Source of the DNA: Ardenticatenaceae bacterium
GTDB taxonomy: Bacteria > Chloroflexota > Anaerolineae > Promineifilales > Promineifilaceae
Length of the DNA: 64,000 bases
Assembly: GCA_020634375.1 (NCBI GenBank)
Contig: JACKBX010000010.1
Location: 1-64,000 of the forward strand
Direction of reading: 5' to 3'
Below the pieces are notes generated by a model. That model was not told the DNA's origin and made no database searches. It saw only the letters and a list, made by a program, of their open reading frames with translations. Below are positions 50,394 through 59,338 of this stretch, one piece after another. The translations under genes were made by a program, and so were the position numbers. Positions within the stretch are counted from its first letter, which is position 1. Each line of letters starts with the position of its first letter.

Positions 50394-51026
50394 TTATTCC
50401 TTCTGTTTTTCCATCACCACAACGCCTTCTTCTGCACCCATCGCAATACATTCTGTAGGCGTTACGCGAATGCGCTCCCCACCACTGGCCCAGGCATAAG
50501 CCGCTTGCAGCACACCTGCCGCCAGGTGGCACACCGGCTTATCCGATGTACGTCCGGCACACATGGGGCAAACCTCAATATGCCAATACCAATTCGTATC
50601 ATCTTCGGTCACATTGACCTTTTGATCGCTAACTGTATTAAAAAACTTAGCGAAGATACCCAGCCCCACACTCATCCGTTTTTCCAGAGAGCCGATTTTC
50701 ATAGAGGCTTGCGCGGCTTTGGCAATAGCCCCAAAGCTCTTCAAGCCATCATTAAAGGATTGTTCACCCGCCCGCGTGGCAAATACTCGCGCTCCTCTGG
50801 GGCCATACATGTCCCAAAAAGCTTGCTGCAACCGCCCCACATCTGTAAATGAAAATTCTTTTCTCATATTATCAGGGGGGTAATTGCCGATGTACTTGGA
50901 GAGGCCAGCCATATTTAGCAAAGCTGCCATCCCTTTCTCGCCCACAATCTCCTCGGCAGAAGTGAGAATAATGCGGCCCCAACGATTTGGGTAAAATAAT
51001 TCATCAAAATTATGGTCTGAACTCAT
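50394..51026 (-). CDS. V4R-domain protein
   Basis: The 210-residue protein has a C-terminal 4-vinyl-reductase (V4R) domain. The signature CPMCAGRTSDKPVCHLAAGVL is followed by VTPTECIAMGAEEGVVVM, with three Cys and a His placed as in V4R metal sites. The N-terminal 90 residues are helical. V4R domains bind small ligands in regulators and in bacteriochlorophyll enzymes. The role here is unknown. A promoter is likely at plus-strand 51084-51116 (TTGACA, with TATAGT or CAATAT 18-21 bases on). Confidence 0.82.
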   Translation of the reverse strand: MSSDHNFDELFYPNRWGRIILTSAEEIVGEKGMAALLNMAGLSKYIGNYPPDNMRKEFSFTDVGRLQQAFWDMYGPRGARVFATRAGEQSFNDGLKSFGAIAKAAQASMKIGSLEKRMSVGLGIFAKFFNTVSDQKVNVTEDDTNWYWHIEVCPMCAGRTSDKPVCHLAAGVLQAAYAWASGGERIRVTPTECIAMGAEEGVVVMEKQKE

Positions 51027-51437
51027 TATCTGCCTCCAACCAATTGTACTTGTTGTCGTTTATTCATTTGCAAGTTACTGCCCACTATATTGCACTGAAC
51101 CGGGAAATTGTGTCAACTTTCTTTACAGCATGGCGTGTAATCTTTGTCTTGTTGTCCACTGTAACTTGACTTGAACTACTCCAGGTTAGCCTGCACGGCC
51201 AGATGCCGTTAAGTATAACATTGATTATCCAGCCTTACACCCTCATTGGCAAAAAATCAAGGCAAAGAAACTATGTTTTTCCCAGATAACGCTCGAAGAA
51301 AATTATTAATGGGTAAACTACCGAATTGCAGAATTGTTAATAATTACTGCCACCAGACTCATTAATCGTTCAGCCATTTAGCAATTCAGCAATTAACAAT
51401 TATTCGTCTCTATTGGTTCATGTTCGTGCGTAAGCGC
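51027..51437. other. intergenic region with V4R promoter and A/T-rich repeats
   Basis: No gene is visible. On the minus strand TTGACA (plus-strand 51111-51116) and an AATATAGT region (51084-51092) make a promoter for the V4R gene. From 51310 to 51410 the words AATTGTTAAT, CAGCAATT and AATTAACAATT recur in both orientations. Confidence 0.5.
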
Positions 51438-52622
51438 TTAATTGGACAGGCTGCCGGTCACAAAACGGCGGGCTGTCTCGGCGAGTACGGCCGTTCCCAA
51501 TGGCAGCACATTCTCATCAATGTCAAAAATATCGGTGTGGTGGCCGCGCACAATGCCATCATCCAAAGCCGCGCCCAGCATAAACATCGCTCCCGGCGCT
51601 TTTTGCGCCATGTAAGCAAAATCCTCTGCGCCCATGCCGAATTCGGTGTCTTGTACGGCCGTTTCCCCAATCATCTCCTGCGCCACCTCACGCATCCAGC
51701 CATTCACCTGCGCATCATTAAACAGCGACGGATACCCCTTCTCAATTTGCAGCTTATAACGACCGCCCAGCGTTTCCGCCAGCTTCAACGCCCGCTCCAA
51801 CTCTGCCCAAAGCAGTTCGCGCACGGGCTGCTCAAACGAGCGGATAGTACCCTGCATGTACACCTCATTGGGAATAACATTAGGCGCAGCGCCGCCGCTA
51901 ATTTGCCCCAAACTGAGCACCGACGGCCGAAGCGGATTAATACGCCGCGAGGGTATGGCATAAATGGCATTGAGAATAGGGCCAAGCATAAACAATGGGT
52001 CAGCCCCACTATGAGGATACGCGCCGTGCCCGCCATCCCCATAAATCCAGGCCTTAAATTGATCAACTGCCGCCAGGCTGAACCCATCTTGCATCAGGAT
52101 TTTGCCCGACTCATGGGTAGACCAGACGTGCAGGGCAATGACAGCATCCACGCCATCCAGCGCACCATCTTCAATCATGGCCGTAGCGCCGCTAACGCCA
52201 CTCGCATCAAACGCTTCTTCGGAAGGCTGGAAGAGAAAGCGCACATTGCCGTGCCAGTTGTCTTCGGCCAGGCTTTGCTTGAGCAAATGGGCTGCACCCA
52301 GCAAGATGGCCGTGTGCGCGTCGTGGCCGCAAGCGTGCATCACGCCATCATGGGTGGAGCAGTAGGGGGTATCGGTTGCTTCTAAAATGGGCAGCGCATC
52401 CATGTCTGCACGAATGGCAATTGTCGGGCCATCGCCCGTACCAATTTGAGCCACAACGCCGGTGCGACCCACACCGGCTTTCGCTTCAATGCCGATTTCA
52501 TTGAGCGTGTCGGCGACCAGTGCGGCCGTGCGAAATTCCTGAAATCCCAGTTCGGGGTGTTGGTGTATGTCACGGCGCAAATTGATGATTTCGTTTTTAA
52601 GGGCTTGAGCCTTGTTTAGCAT
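51438..52622 (-). CDS. M20 family amidohydrolase
   Basis: This 394-residue zinc-dependent amidohydrolase (N-acyl-amino-acid or hippurate hydrolase type) has IAIRADMDALPI, the metal site MHACGHDAHTAILLG, FLFQPSEEAFDASG and the late GAEDFAYM. The dimerisation domain lies in the middle. Substrates of such enzymes cannot be told from the sequence. Three ACGGCCGT-type words lie in the gene. Confidence 0.92.
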   Translation of the reverse strand: MLNKAQALKNEIINLRRDIHQHPELGFQEFRTAALVADTLNEIGIEAKAGVGRTGVVAQIGTGDGPTIAIRADMDALPILEATDTPYCSTHDGVMHACGHDAHTAILLGAAHLLKQSLAEDNWHGNVRFLFQPSEEAFDASGVSGATAMIEDGALDGVDAVIALHVWSTHESGKILMQDGFSLAAVDQFKAWIYGDGGHGAYPHSGADPLFMLGPILNAIYAIPSRRINPLRPSVLSLGQISGGAAPNVIPNEVYMQGTIRSFEQPVRELLWAELERALKLAETLGGRYKLQIEKGYPSLFNDAQVNGWMREVAQEMIGETAVQDTEFGMGAEDFAYMAQKAPGAMFMLGAALDDGIVRGHHTDIFDIDENVLPLGTAVLAETARRFVTGSLSN

Positions 52623-52666
52623 AATATTACCTAATTGGTGCCAGGTATTTTGTGCCTGACTCTTGT

Positions 52667-53683
52667 TTATAGATGGGCAACGGCAGTTGCCGTCACCACG
52701 TCATTGCGCAGGGTCATGCAGTTTACACCCTGCACCACACCAGTCTTGGCGGGAATTTCATCCGCACGGAAGCGGATCATTTTTCCCAGCGTGGAAATCA
52801 CAAAGAGGTCATCTTCATTTGCGGCGGCGACTGCCGCCACCAGGGTTTCTGTTTTCATCGCCACTTTGCCCCCCGCGCCGGGCGATTTATTGATACGGAA
52901 GCCCTCCATCTGCCGCAGAGTTCCTTTGCCATCATCACTGAGCAAAAAGACGGCGCTGTCATCGGTAACGGCCGTGACCGCCACCACCTCATCACCCGGC
53001 TCCACGCGCAGTCCCAGTGTCCCCTGCTGGTGGACTTGCGTTTCCAAAAAGCGAATCCCCAAACCTTGCCGTGTCGCCATTAATAATTGCTGCTGTCCAT
53101 TTGTCCAGCAGGCAGCGACGACTGCGCCATGTTTGCCGGTATCGAAGAAGCTCATGCCCGGGATGAGACTGCTGCCCAGGCGCACTTTATGAACCAGCCG
53201 CACCCAGCCCCGCTTGCTGACCAGCGCGACTTGATGGCCTTTATCGGCAGGCAGGGCGGCGATAATGCGTTCGCCGGGGCGGAAGGGAAGTTTGTCAGGG
53301 AGGAAAATACCGCGCCCGCGCACGGCCGTTTCCGGCACAGCTCCCACCGCCAACCGAAATGCCCGCCCCTGATCGGTAAACAGCAGCAGGTGATCTGTCT
53401 CGTCAGCCAGAGCCAGCAAAGCAGGACGGTCATCATCGGGTAATTCGATGTCAAACACCCCCATGCCGCCGCGACGCTGCCGCCCATACAAGTGGCGCGG
53501 TGTGCGTTTTGCCATGCCGCTGGCACTAATTGTAATCACGTTGATGGTGGTTGGGGGTTCGTCTGGCTCCGGGGTGGATGATGTTTTGGCTGCACCCGCT
53601 TGCAGTTGCAGCAGCGTTTGCTCCAGGTAATCAATGTAATCTTGTACCGCCTCCGGTACGCCGCTCAGGTCTGGTCTTTCCAT
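52667..53683 (-). CDS. stand-alone DNA gyrase A C-terminal-domain protein
   Basis: The 338-residue protein consists of a short helical N-terminus (LSGVPEAVQDYIDYLEQTLLQL), an acidic linker and a GyrA/ParC-type beta-pinwheel. The pinwheel repeats include LFTDQGRAFRL, LVSKRGWVRLV, MATRQGLGIRF and VISTLGKMIRF. The GyrA-box-like GRQRRGGMG is near the domain start, close to the QRRGGKG consensus. No gyrase A breakage-reunion domain or catalytic Tyr is present. It would wrap DNA but cannot cut it. The gene is alone between the amidohydrolase and the CYTH protein. Confidence 0.88.
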   Translation of the reverse strand: MERPDLSGVPEAVQDYIDYLEQTLLQLQAGAAKTSSTPEPDEPPTTINVITISASGMAKRTPRHLYGRQRRGGMGVFDIELPDDDRPALLALADETDHLLLFTDQGRAFRLAVGAVPETAVRGRGIFLPDKLPFRPGERIIAALPADKGHQVALVSKRGWVRLVHKVRLGSSLIPGMSFFDTGKHGAVVAACWTNGQQQLLMATRQGLGIRFLETQVHQQGTLGLRVEPGDEVVAVTAVTDDSAVFLLSDDGKGTLRQMEGFRINKSPGAGGKVAMKTETLVAAVAAANEDDLFVISTLGKMIRFRADEIPAKTGVVQGVNCMTLRNDVVTATAVAHL

Positions 53684-53695
53684 AATCCCTCACGG

Positions 53696-54304
53696 CTAAG
53701 ATAGCACATCTGCTACAGAAATGCCCAATCCGGCAAAGTTTTCAAATGTCAGGTCATCAAAGGACAGTTGGTGATGCGTTTTAACGGCCGTCATCAACGC
53801 CAGATAATTGCTCACCACGCGCTTTTCCCAGGGTAAATTGAGGGCGACGGCCGTTTCTTTGATCGCGTCCTCATCTCCCTCCAATTCTACAAAATCGCCA
53901 AAGGGCAGTTCGTCCAGCGTGACGATGACCTCGCCGAGCTGCCAGGTTTCGCGGTATTTTTCGTACACAACTTGCGGTGTAAATCCCAAACGGCGGAAGA
54001 TGGCAACGGCCGTGTCCCAATCGCTCACCGTCACTTCCAACTCCTCGCGCACTTTGGCCTCGCTGCCCTGTTCCGCTTCCAGCGACCGCCCTTTGTAAGT
54101 GAGGGTAACGGCCGTGTCCTGGCGCAACCGCAGCAGTTCATCGTGGTGGTAGAGGGTGGAAACGGCCGTGTCCAAACTCACATTCCGCTCAAACACCCGC
54201 TCCTTCAGCAAAACCGCCCCCACTGCCACCAATCGCTCCCGCACCACAGCCACCCCCGCCACCACAAACTTCACCTCTACTTCCAAATGTTTTTCGTTCC
54301 CCAT
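53696..54304 (-). CDS. CYTH-domain protein
   Basis: A 202-residue class IV adenylate cyclase/thiamine-triphosphatase-type protein. It has the ExExK start (HLEVEVKF), paired Arg/Lys in LRLRQDTAVTLTYKG, VYEKYRETWQLGEVIVTLDELPFGDFVELEG, and a C-terminal helix. It could hydrolyse triphosphates or be a cyclase; the sequence alone does not decide. ATG 54304 is used. Five ACGGCCGT copies within 400 bases make it one of the densest spots. Confidence 0.88.
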   Translation of the reverse strand: MGNEKHLEVEVKFVVAGVAVVRERLVAVGAVLLKERVFERNVSLDTAVSTLYHHDELLRLRQDTAVTLTYKGRSLEAEQGSEAKVREELEVTVSDWDTAVAIFRRLGFTPQVVYEKYRETWQLGEVIVTLDELPFGDFVELEGDEDAIKETAVALNLPWEKRVVSNYLALMTAVKTHHQLSFDDLTFENFAGLGISVADVLS

Positions 54305-54325
54305 CAAATCCACTCACCAACCGTA

Positions 54326-54356
54326 AAGGACGCAAAGTTCTCTTAATTCTTTGCGT
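54326..54356. repeat. GGACGCAAAG inverted repeat
   Basis: GGACGCAAAG (54326-54335) pairs with CTTTGCGTCC near 54347-54356, with further TTTGCG words to 54375. It lies between the biotin-carrier and CYTH genes and may end the carboxylase transcript. Confidence 0.6.
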
Positions 54357-54423
54357 CCTTTGCGCTCTTTGCGGTTCAATTTCACACAATCCGTGTCTTA
54401 TCTCCCATCTTTCCCCCTCTGTC

Positions 54424-54954
54424 TCACTCCTCTACCTCTAACTCAATCTCCCCCTTCTCCTCACTAATTACCACCAGCAGTTGGTCTTTCTCCACACTCG
54501 CGCCCGGCTCCGTGCGCACCTGAACCACCACTCCATCTCGCGGTGCACGTAATTCATTCTCCATCTTCATAGATTCCAGAATGATCACTTTATCCCCCTT
54601 CTGCACGACATCACCTACAGACACCGGCACAGCAATGATCATTCCCGGCATTGGCGCCTTCACATCCCCTCCACCACTCTCCGTTGTCACCCCCCGCGCC
54701 TGAGCCAATCGGTAAGATCGCTCATCTTGCACCTTCACCGCATACAGCTTACCCAGCATCAACACTTCCCACACATCGCCCCGCTCCTCCACCGCCCCTT
54801 CCAAAGAGCGATTATTAATGAGAAGCGACGTTAACCCTGCTTCAGCAAGCGTCTGAAAATCAATGGTGTATGTTTCCCCATTGACTGTAATCTCATCCTC
54901 ATGATCAATATCAATCTCAAAATCCTGATTGTTTACCTGCGTATAATATTTCAT
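54424..54954 (-). CDS. biotin carboxyl carrier protein of acyl-CoA carboxylase
   Basis: The 176-residue protein has a C-terminal biotinyl domain with the biotin site ILESMKMENEL and GDKVIILE before it. An N-terminal domain of about 90 residues resembles the BT domain of acyl-CoA carboxylase alpha chains. It completes the carboxylase with the two genes upstream. The three lie in the order beta, carboxylase, carrier on the minus strand. Confidence 0.93.
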   Translation of the reverse strand: MKYYTQVNNQDFEIDIDHEDEITVNGETYTIDFQTLAEAGLTSLLINNRSLEGAVEERGDVWEVLMLGKLYAVKVQDERSYRLAQARGVTTESGGGDVKAPMPGMIIAVPVSVGDVVQKGDKVIILESMKMENELRAPRDGVVVQVRTEPGASVEKDQLLVVISEEKGEIELEVEE

Positions 54955-54964
54955 CTCACACCCG

Positions 54965-55018
54965 ATTCAGTAATCAGTAAACAGTGACCGACTACTGATC
55001 ACTGACCACTGATGACTG
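54965..55018 (+). repeat. tandem CACTGAT words
   Basis: The words CAGTAATCAGTAAACAGTGAC and ACTGATCACTGACCACTGATG follow one another between the carrier and the biotin carboxylase. This is a local short tandem array not seen elsewhere in the window. Confidence 0.6.
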
Positions 55019-55019
55019 C

Positions 55020-56546
55020 TTACCGCCGCAACCGCTCCCAGCGGCTCAACCACTTCCAGTTACTCGTATCTCGTTCACCAGGAGCCACAATCTGGCTGGC
55101 ATGTAACCCTTGTTTATGCGCGGCCAACGCGGCCAAAATTGCCGCCTCCATTTCATGCGTCTCGCCGTCATCCTCATCCATGCTAAATCGCGTTTCCACA
55201 AAACTGGTGTCAAACTGTCCCGTCAAAAAACGGTGACTCTCCACCATAATTTGGTGGAAGGGAATGTTCGTTTTCACCCCCATGATGCGGTATTCCTGCA
55301 ACGCACGCCTCATCCGCAGCACCACCTCGCCCCGCGTCTCACCATAGCAAATCAACTTGCTAATCATCGAATCATAAAAAGGCGTAATCTCATAACCGGG
55401 GAAAACCCCCGTGTCCACACGCACACCAGGACCTGTAGGCACACGCACAGTCGTAATTGTGCCGGTAGAAGGCAGGTAATTGTTGTACGGGTCTTCCGCA
55501 TTAATGCGGCACTCAATGGCCCAGCCTTTAAGCGTAACATCCTCTTGCGTAAAACGCAGCTTGCGCCCACGCGCCACACGCAGCATCTCCTGCACAATGT
55601 CTATCCCCGTCACCAACTCCGTCACAGGATGCTCCACCTGCAAACGTGTGTTCATCTCCAAAAAATAGAAATTTTTGTCTTTGTCAACCAGGAATTCAAT
55701 CGTCCCAGCGTTAGCGTAGTGAACGGCCTCTGCGGCAGCAACAGCTACTTCGCCCATGCGGCGGCGCAAATCCTCATCCACCACAAACGAGGGTGATTCC
55801 TCAATCAATTTTTGATGGCGGCGCTGCAAAGAACACTCACGCTCGCCCAAATAGATAGTGTTACCATGGCTGTCCGCTAGCAATTGGATTTCGATATGTC
55901 GCGCTTCGGTGATCATCTTTTCCAAATAGACCACATCATCGCCAAAGGCGGCCAATGCTTCACGGCGGGCAGCAGCAATGGCATCAGGCAAATCTTCGGC
56001 ACGGTGAACGGGGCGCATCCCTTTGCCGCCGCCGCCAGCCACCGCCTTCACCAGCAATGGATAGCCAATATTGTCGGCAGCCGCGACCATCTCTTCGTCA
56101 TTCAGCCCTGGCTCTGTGCCCGGCACAATGGGCACACCAGCAGCTTTCACCGTCTGCCGTGCCTCTTGTTTGTCGCCCATAATGGCGATGGCGCGGGCAG
56201 GCGGGCCAACAAATACGATGTCATTGTCCACACATTTTTGCGCGAATTCAGCCCGTTCTGCCAAAAAGCCATAGCCGGGATGAATAGCCTGCGCCCCAGA
56301 GCGTTTGGCAACTTCGATGAGTTTATCCATCACCAAATAGCTTTCGCGGGCAGGGGCGGGGCCAATGTTGTATGCCTCGTTGGCGTAGCGCACATGCGGC
56401 GCGTTGCGGTCTGCATCGGAATAGACGGCAACGGTCTGAATGCCTAGTTCATGGCAAGCACGCAAAATGCGCATCGCTATCTCACCGCGATTGGCAATGA
56501 GCAGTTTGTCGAATTTTTGAGTTAAGAGTCCGTCTTCTCGTTTCAT
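55020..56546 (-). CDS. accC: biotin carboxylase subunit of acyl-CoA carboxylase
   Basis: A 508-residue ATP-grasp biotin carboxylase: LIANRGEIAMRILRACHELG at the start, AIHPGYGFLAER, the glycine-rich loop AVAGGGGKGMR, EMNTRLQVEHPVTE and the C-terminal domain with DPYNNYLPSTGTI. The C-terminal tail is about 50 residues longer than AccC of E. coli. It carboxylates the biotin of the carrier protein. The ATG is preceded by no strong ribosome site; MKREDG is the best start. Confidence 0.93.
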   Translation of the reverse strand: MKREDGLLTQKFDKLLIANRGEIAMRILRACHELGIQTVAVYSDADRNAPHVRYANEAYNIGPAPARESYLVMDKLIEVAKRSGAQAIHPGYGFLAERAEFAQKCVDNDIVFVGPPARAIAIMGDKQEARQTVKAAGVPIVPGTEPGLNDEEMVAAADNIGYPLLVKAVAGGGGKGMRPVHRAEDLPDAIAAARREALAAFGDDVVYLEKMITEARHIEIQLLADSHGNTIYLGERECSLQRRHQKLIEESPSFVVDEDLRRRMGEVAVAAAEAVHYANAGTIEFLVDKDKNFYFLEMNTRLQVEHPVTELVTGIDIVQEMLRVARGRKLRFTQEDVTLKGWAIECRINAEDPYNNYLPSTGTITTVRVPTGPGVRVDTGVFPGYEITPFYDSMISKLICYGETRGEVVLRMRRALQEYRIMGVKTNIPFHQIMVESHRFLTGQFDTSFVETRFSMDEDDGETHEMEAAILAALAAHKQGLHASQIVAPGERDTSNWKWLSRWERLRR

Positions 56547-56551
56547 GATAA

Positions 56552-56634
56552 TAGCTTTTAGCTTTTAGCGATTAGCAATTAGCAATTAGCAATTAGCGTT
56601 TCAAGCTAACAGCTAACGGCTAACAGCTAATTGC
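56552..56634 (+). repeat. tandem TAGCAAT words with inverted AGCTAAC
   Basis: TTAGCAATTAGCAATTAGC repeats are followed by CTAACAGCTAACGGCTAACAG in the 88-base gap between the beta and carboxylase genes. Parts can pair as an imperfect hairpin. Confidence 0.6.
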
Positions 56635-58176
56635 TTATAGCGGCATATTGCCGTGTTTTTTCGGTGGGTTGTGGTCGCGTTTGTTTTGCAGCATGTGCAG
56701 GGCGTTGATCAGGCGCGGGCGGGTTTCGCTGGGCAGAATCACGTCATCTACGTAGCCGCGTGCGGCAGCTACAAAGGGGTTGGCGAATAATTCGCGGTAT
56801 TCGGCGACCAGTTCGGTTTTGCGAGCGTCGGGGTCTTCTGCTTCGTTGATTTCGCCGCGATGGATGATTTTAACGGCGCCATCCGGCCCCATGACGGCGA
56901 TTTCGGCCGTCGGCCAGGCCAGGTTGAGGTCAGCGCGGATGTGTTTGCTGTTCATGACGCAGTAGGCGCCGCCATAGGCTTTGCGGGTAACAACGGTGAG
57001 TTTGGGCACGGTGGCCTCGCAAAAGGCGTAGAGCAGTTTGGCTCCATGCCGGATGATGCCGCCATGCTCCTGGTTGACGCCGGGTAGGAAGCCGGGCACA
57101 TCCTCAAAAACGATGAGGGGAATGTTGAAGGCGTCGCAGAAACGCACAAAGCGGGCGGCTTTTTCGCTGCTTTGAATGTCGAGTACGCCTGCCAGTACCA
57201 TTGGTTGGTTGGCGACGATGCCGATGCTGAAGCCGCCTAATCTGGCGAAGCCAACAACGATATTAGGCGCGTAGTTTTCGTGAATCTCGAAGAATTCGCC
57301 ATCGTCTACGATGAGTTTGATGGCATCTTTGATGTCGTAGGGTTTGTTAGGATTGTCGGGGACGATGGTGTTCAACGCTTCTTCGGTGCGTAGATCGTCG
57401 TCGTGGCTGGGCTTGAAGGGTGGGTCTTCCATGTTGTTGGAAGGGAGGTAGCTGAGGAGTTCGCGGATGAGGTAGAGGGAGTCTTCTTCGGTTTCGGTGG
57501 CGAGGTGGGCGACGCCGCTTTTGCTGGCGTGGGTGGATGCGCCGCCGAGTTCCTCGAAGGTTACATCTTCGCCGGTGACGGTTTTTACGATGTCGGGGCC
57601 GGTGATGAACATGTGGCTGGTTTCTTTGACCATGAAGATGAAGTCGGTGAGAGCGGGAGAGTAGACGGCGCCACCGGCGCATGGCCCCATGATGGCACTG
57701 ATTTGGGGGATGACGCCGGAGGCGAGGGTGTTACGCAGGAAGATGTCGGCGTAGCCGCCGAGGCTGACGACGCCTTCTTGGATGCGTGCGCCGCCGGAGT
57801 CGTTGATGCCGATGACGGGGGCGCCGTTGCGCATGGCCATGTCCATGATTTTGACGACTTTTTCGGCGTGGACGGCGCTGAGGCTGCCGCCAAAGACGGT
57901 GAAGTCTTGGCTGAAGACGTAGACGAGACGGCCGTCCACTGTACCCCATCCCGTGATCACACTATCGCCTAGTATTTTTTGCTTGTCCATGCCGAAGTTG
58001 CGTTCGCGGTGAGTCACGAAGGCATCTATTTCATGAAATGAGCCGCGGTCGAGCAGGAGATCAATACGCTCGCGGGCGGTCATCTTTCCTTTGGCTTTTT
58101 GGCGGGCAATGCGTGCTTCACCGCCCCCTGATTGAGATTGGGCACGTAGTTGATTAAGTTTTTCGAGCTTGTCCAT
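56635..58176 (-). CDS. acyl-CoA carboxylase carboxyltransferase (beta) subunit
   Basis: A 513-residue PccB/AccD5-type carboxyltransferase. It has ARERIDLLLDRGSFHEID near the start, the two oxyanion-hole regions (GGARIQEGVVSLGGYADIF, then GIVANQPMVLAGVLDI), SGVAHLATETEEDSLYLIRELLSYLP, and the C-terminal KRDHNPPKKHGNMPL, all typical. It transfers carboxyl from biotin to acetyl- or propionyl-CoA. It is first in the three-gene operon. No ACGGCCGT copy occurs in the operon except one near 57927. Confidence 0.95.
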   Translation of the reverse strand: MDKLEKLNQLRAQSQSGGGEARIARQKAKGKMTARERIDLLLDRGSFHEIDAFVTHRERNFGMDKQKILGDSVITGWGTVDGRLVYVFSQDFTVFGGSLSAVHAEKVVKIMDMAMRNGAPVIGINDSGGARIQEGVVSLGGYADIFLRNTLASGVIPQISAIMGPCAGGAVYSPALTDFIFMVKETSHMFITGPDIVKTVTGEDVTFEELGGASTHASKSGVAHLATETEEDSLYLIRELLSYLPSNNMEDPPFKPSHDDDLRTEEALNTIVPDNPNKPYDIKDAIKLIVDDGEFFEIHENYAPNIVVGFARLGGFSIGIVANQPMVLAGVLDIQSSEKAARFVRFCDAFNIPLIVFEDVPGFLPGVNQEHGGIIRHGAKLLYAFCEATVPKLTVVTRKAYGGAYCVMNSKHIRADLNLAWPTAEIAVMGPDGAVKIIHRGEINEAEDPDARKTELVAEYRELFANPFVAAARGYVDDVILPSETRPRLINALHMLQNKRDHNPPKKHGNMPL

Positions 58177-58221
58177 AGATTCGTTGGAGGGAACGAGTCT
58201 CAGCGTGTGGGGCTTGTTCCC

Positions 58222-58641
58222 TCAGCTCTCCTTTGTGAAATAGGTTTGTGCGGCTTTTCTATTCAAGGCCCAGGCGCTGAACAGAAGGGCGCTGATGTCT
58301 AATAGAGCCGGGAGCAGCCAGGTTTGCCGGGTGAGTGGGGATTGCACACAACAAGCAAACAGGCTGAACTCGACCAGGATATATAAAAGGAAGAGGAGGG
58401 GGATGAGATGGCGGGTGAACGGCCGTTTCTGCCATAGCAACAAGCCCACACCCGCAAAACAAAAGGCCCACACCGCAGCCAACAAAAGCCGCAGGCGTGG
58501 GTCCGGCCAGGTCCCTAAGTCCAGGGAAAACGCTTGCTGCCAAATGGCAACACTACGCCCCAGATTCCACACTCCAAAGAGAAAAACCCAAAAAAGTGTA
58601 ATAGTTACGGAACGTGGGCGCGGGACAGCAGGTTTTGGCAT
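58222..58641 (-). CDS. small membrane protein of unknown function
   Basis: A 139-residue protein with four hydrophobic helices (VTITLFWVFLFGVW, LLLAAVWAFCFAGVGLLLW, HLIPLLFLLYILVEFSL, LLPALLDISALLFSAWAL) and a basic N-terminus (MPKPAVPRPRS). ATG 58641 is chosen; the upstream start at 58701 runs through an inverted repeat. I do not recognise the family. It follows the carboxylase divergently in position but on the same strand. Confidence 0.65.
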   Translation of the reverse strand: MPKPAVPRPRSVTITLFWVFLFGVWNLGRSVAIWQQAFSLDLGTWPDPRLRLLLAAVWAFCFAGVGLLLWQKRPFTRHLIPLLFLLYILVEFSLFACCVQSPLTRQTWLLPALLDISALLFSAWALNRKAAQTYFTKES

Positions 58642-58678
58642 ATCAACAAAATAGTAAGCGAGGATAATTTGAATGCGC

Positions 58679-58728
58679 GTATGATACGTCATTTGCATCA
58701 ATCATGCATGAACCACCTTGTATCATAC
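58679..58728. repeat. GTATGATAC inverted repeat
   Basis: GTATGATAC (58679-58687) and GTATCATAC (58720-58728) face each other across 32 bases that contain the palindrome ATGCAT. They lie just upstream of the membrane-protein gene and after the asparaginase-like gene, so they could be a regulator site or a stem. Confidence 0.5.
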
Positions 58729-58741
58729 TAACGCAAACCGA

Positions 58742-59230
58742 TTACGCTAGAGTTTCAAACACCCCCTGTTCACGGTTTTTGCGCACATTGTTCCAGGGGA
58801 AGATACGGCCGTTCATCGCTACGTAAACTCCTGGTGAAAGCAATTGCGCCGCACAAATACCGTAACCCAGATTAAAGAGCGCATCCGAACCATAAACCGA
58901 ATAGGGAACCATAGCCCCTGTAAGCACAATAACCTTCTGCAACTCAGCCCGACCCAACACACACGCTGTCTCCACCATCGTATCCGTGCCATGCACAATC
59001 ACAAGCTGCTGCTCTGGGGCATTCTGGCACGCTTCCAAAATGCGCTGCCGATGCTCATCGGTCATGTTCAAACTATCAACAAGCTGGTTCGTCTCTAATG
59101 TCGTGCAAGTTGTCACCCGCACCTGTGTCAAAATTCTCGGCAAATGGCTGTTCTTGAAAGTAAGTTCCCCCCGAATCTCGTCATAATGTTTATCAAACGT
59201 GCCGCCCGTGCTAATAATGCGAACACACAT
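58742..59230 (-). CDS. one-domain asparaginase-like protein
   Basis: The 162-residue protein matches the N-terminal domain of type I/II asparaginases: nucleophile Thr in STGGTFDK, the Thr-Asp pair in VHGTDTMVETA, and LTGAMVPYSVYGSDALFNLGYG. Full asparaginases have about 330 residues and place further substrate contacts in the C-terminal domain, which is absent here. Short proteins of this type occur elsewhere and end the same way (WNNVRKNREQGVFE). Activity is uncertain. Confidence 0.82.
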   Translation of the reverse strand: MCVRIISTGGTFDKHYDEIRGELTFKNSHLPRILTQVRVTTCTTLETNQLVDSLNMTDEHRQRILEACQNAPEQQLVIVHGTDTMVETACVLGRAELQKVIVLTGAMVPYSVYGSDALFNLGYGICAAQLLSPGVYVAMNGRIFPWNNVRKNREQGVFETLA

Positions 59231-59338
59231 GCGCTTTCTTACCTCTCATTCAGTGGTGTGGGATGTCTATGATAGCGTAAAACCTCTCAAAAAGGGTAAG
59301 TAATATTCAACTATTCCAAAATCAATCGGCCCCTATCC

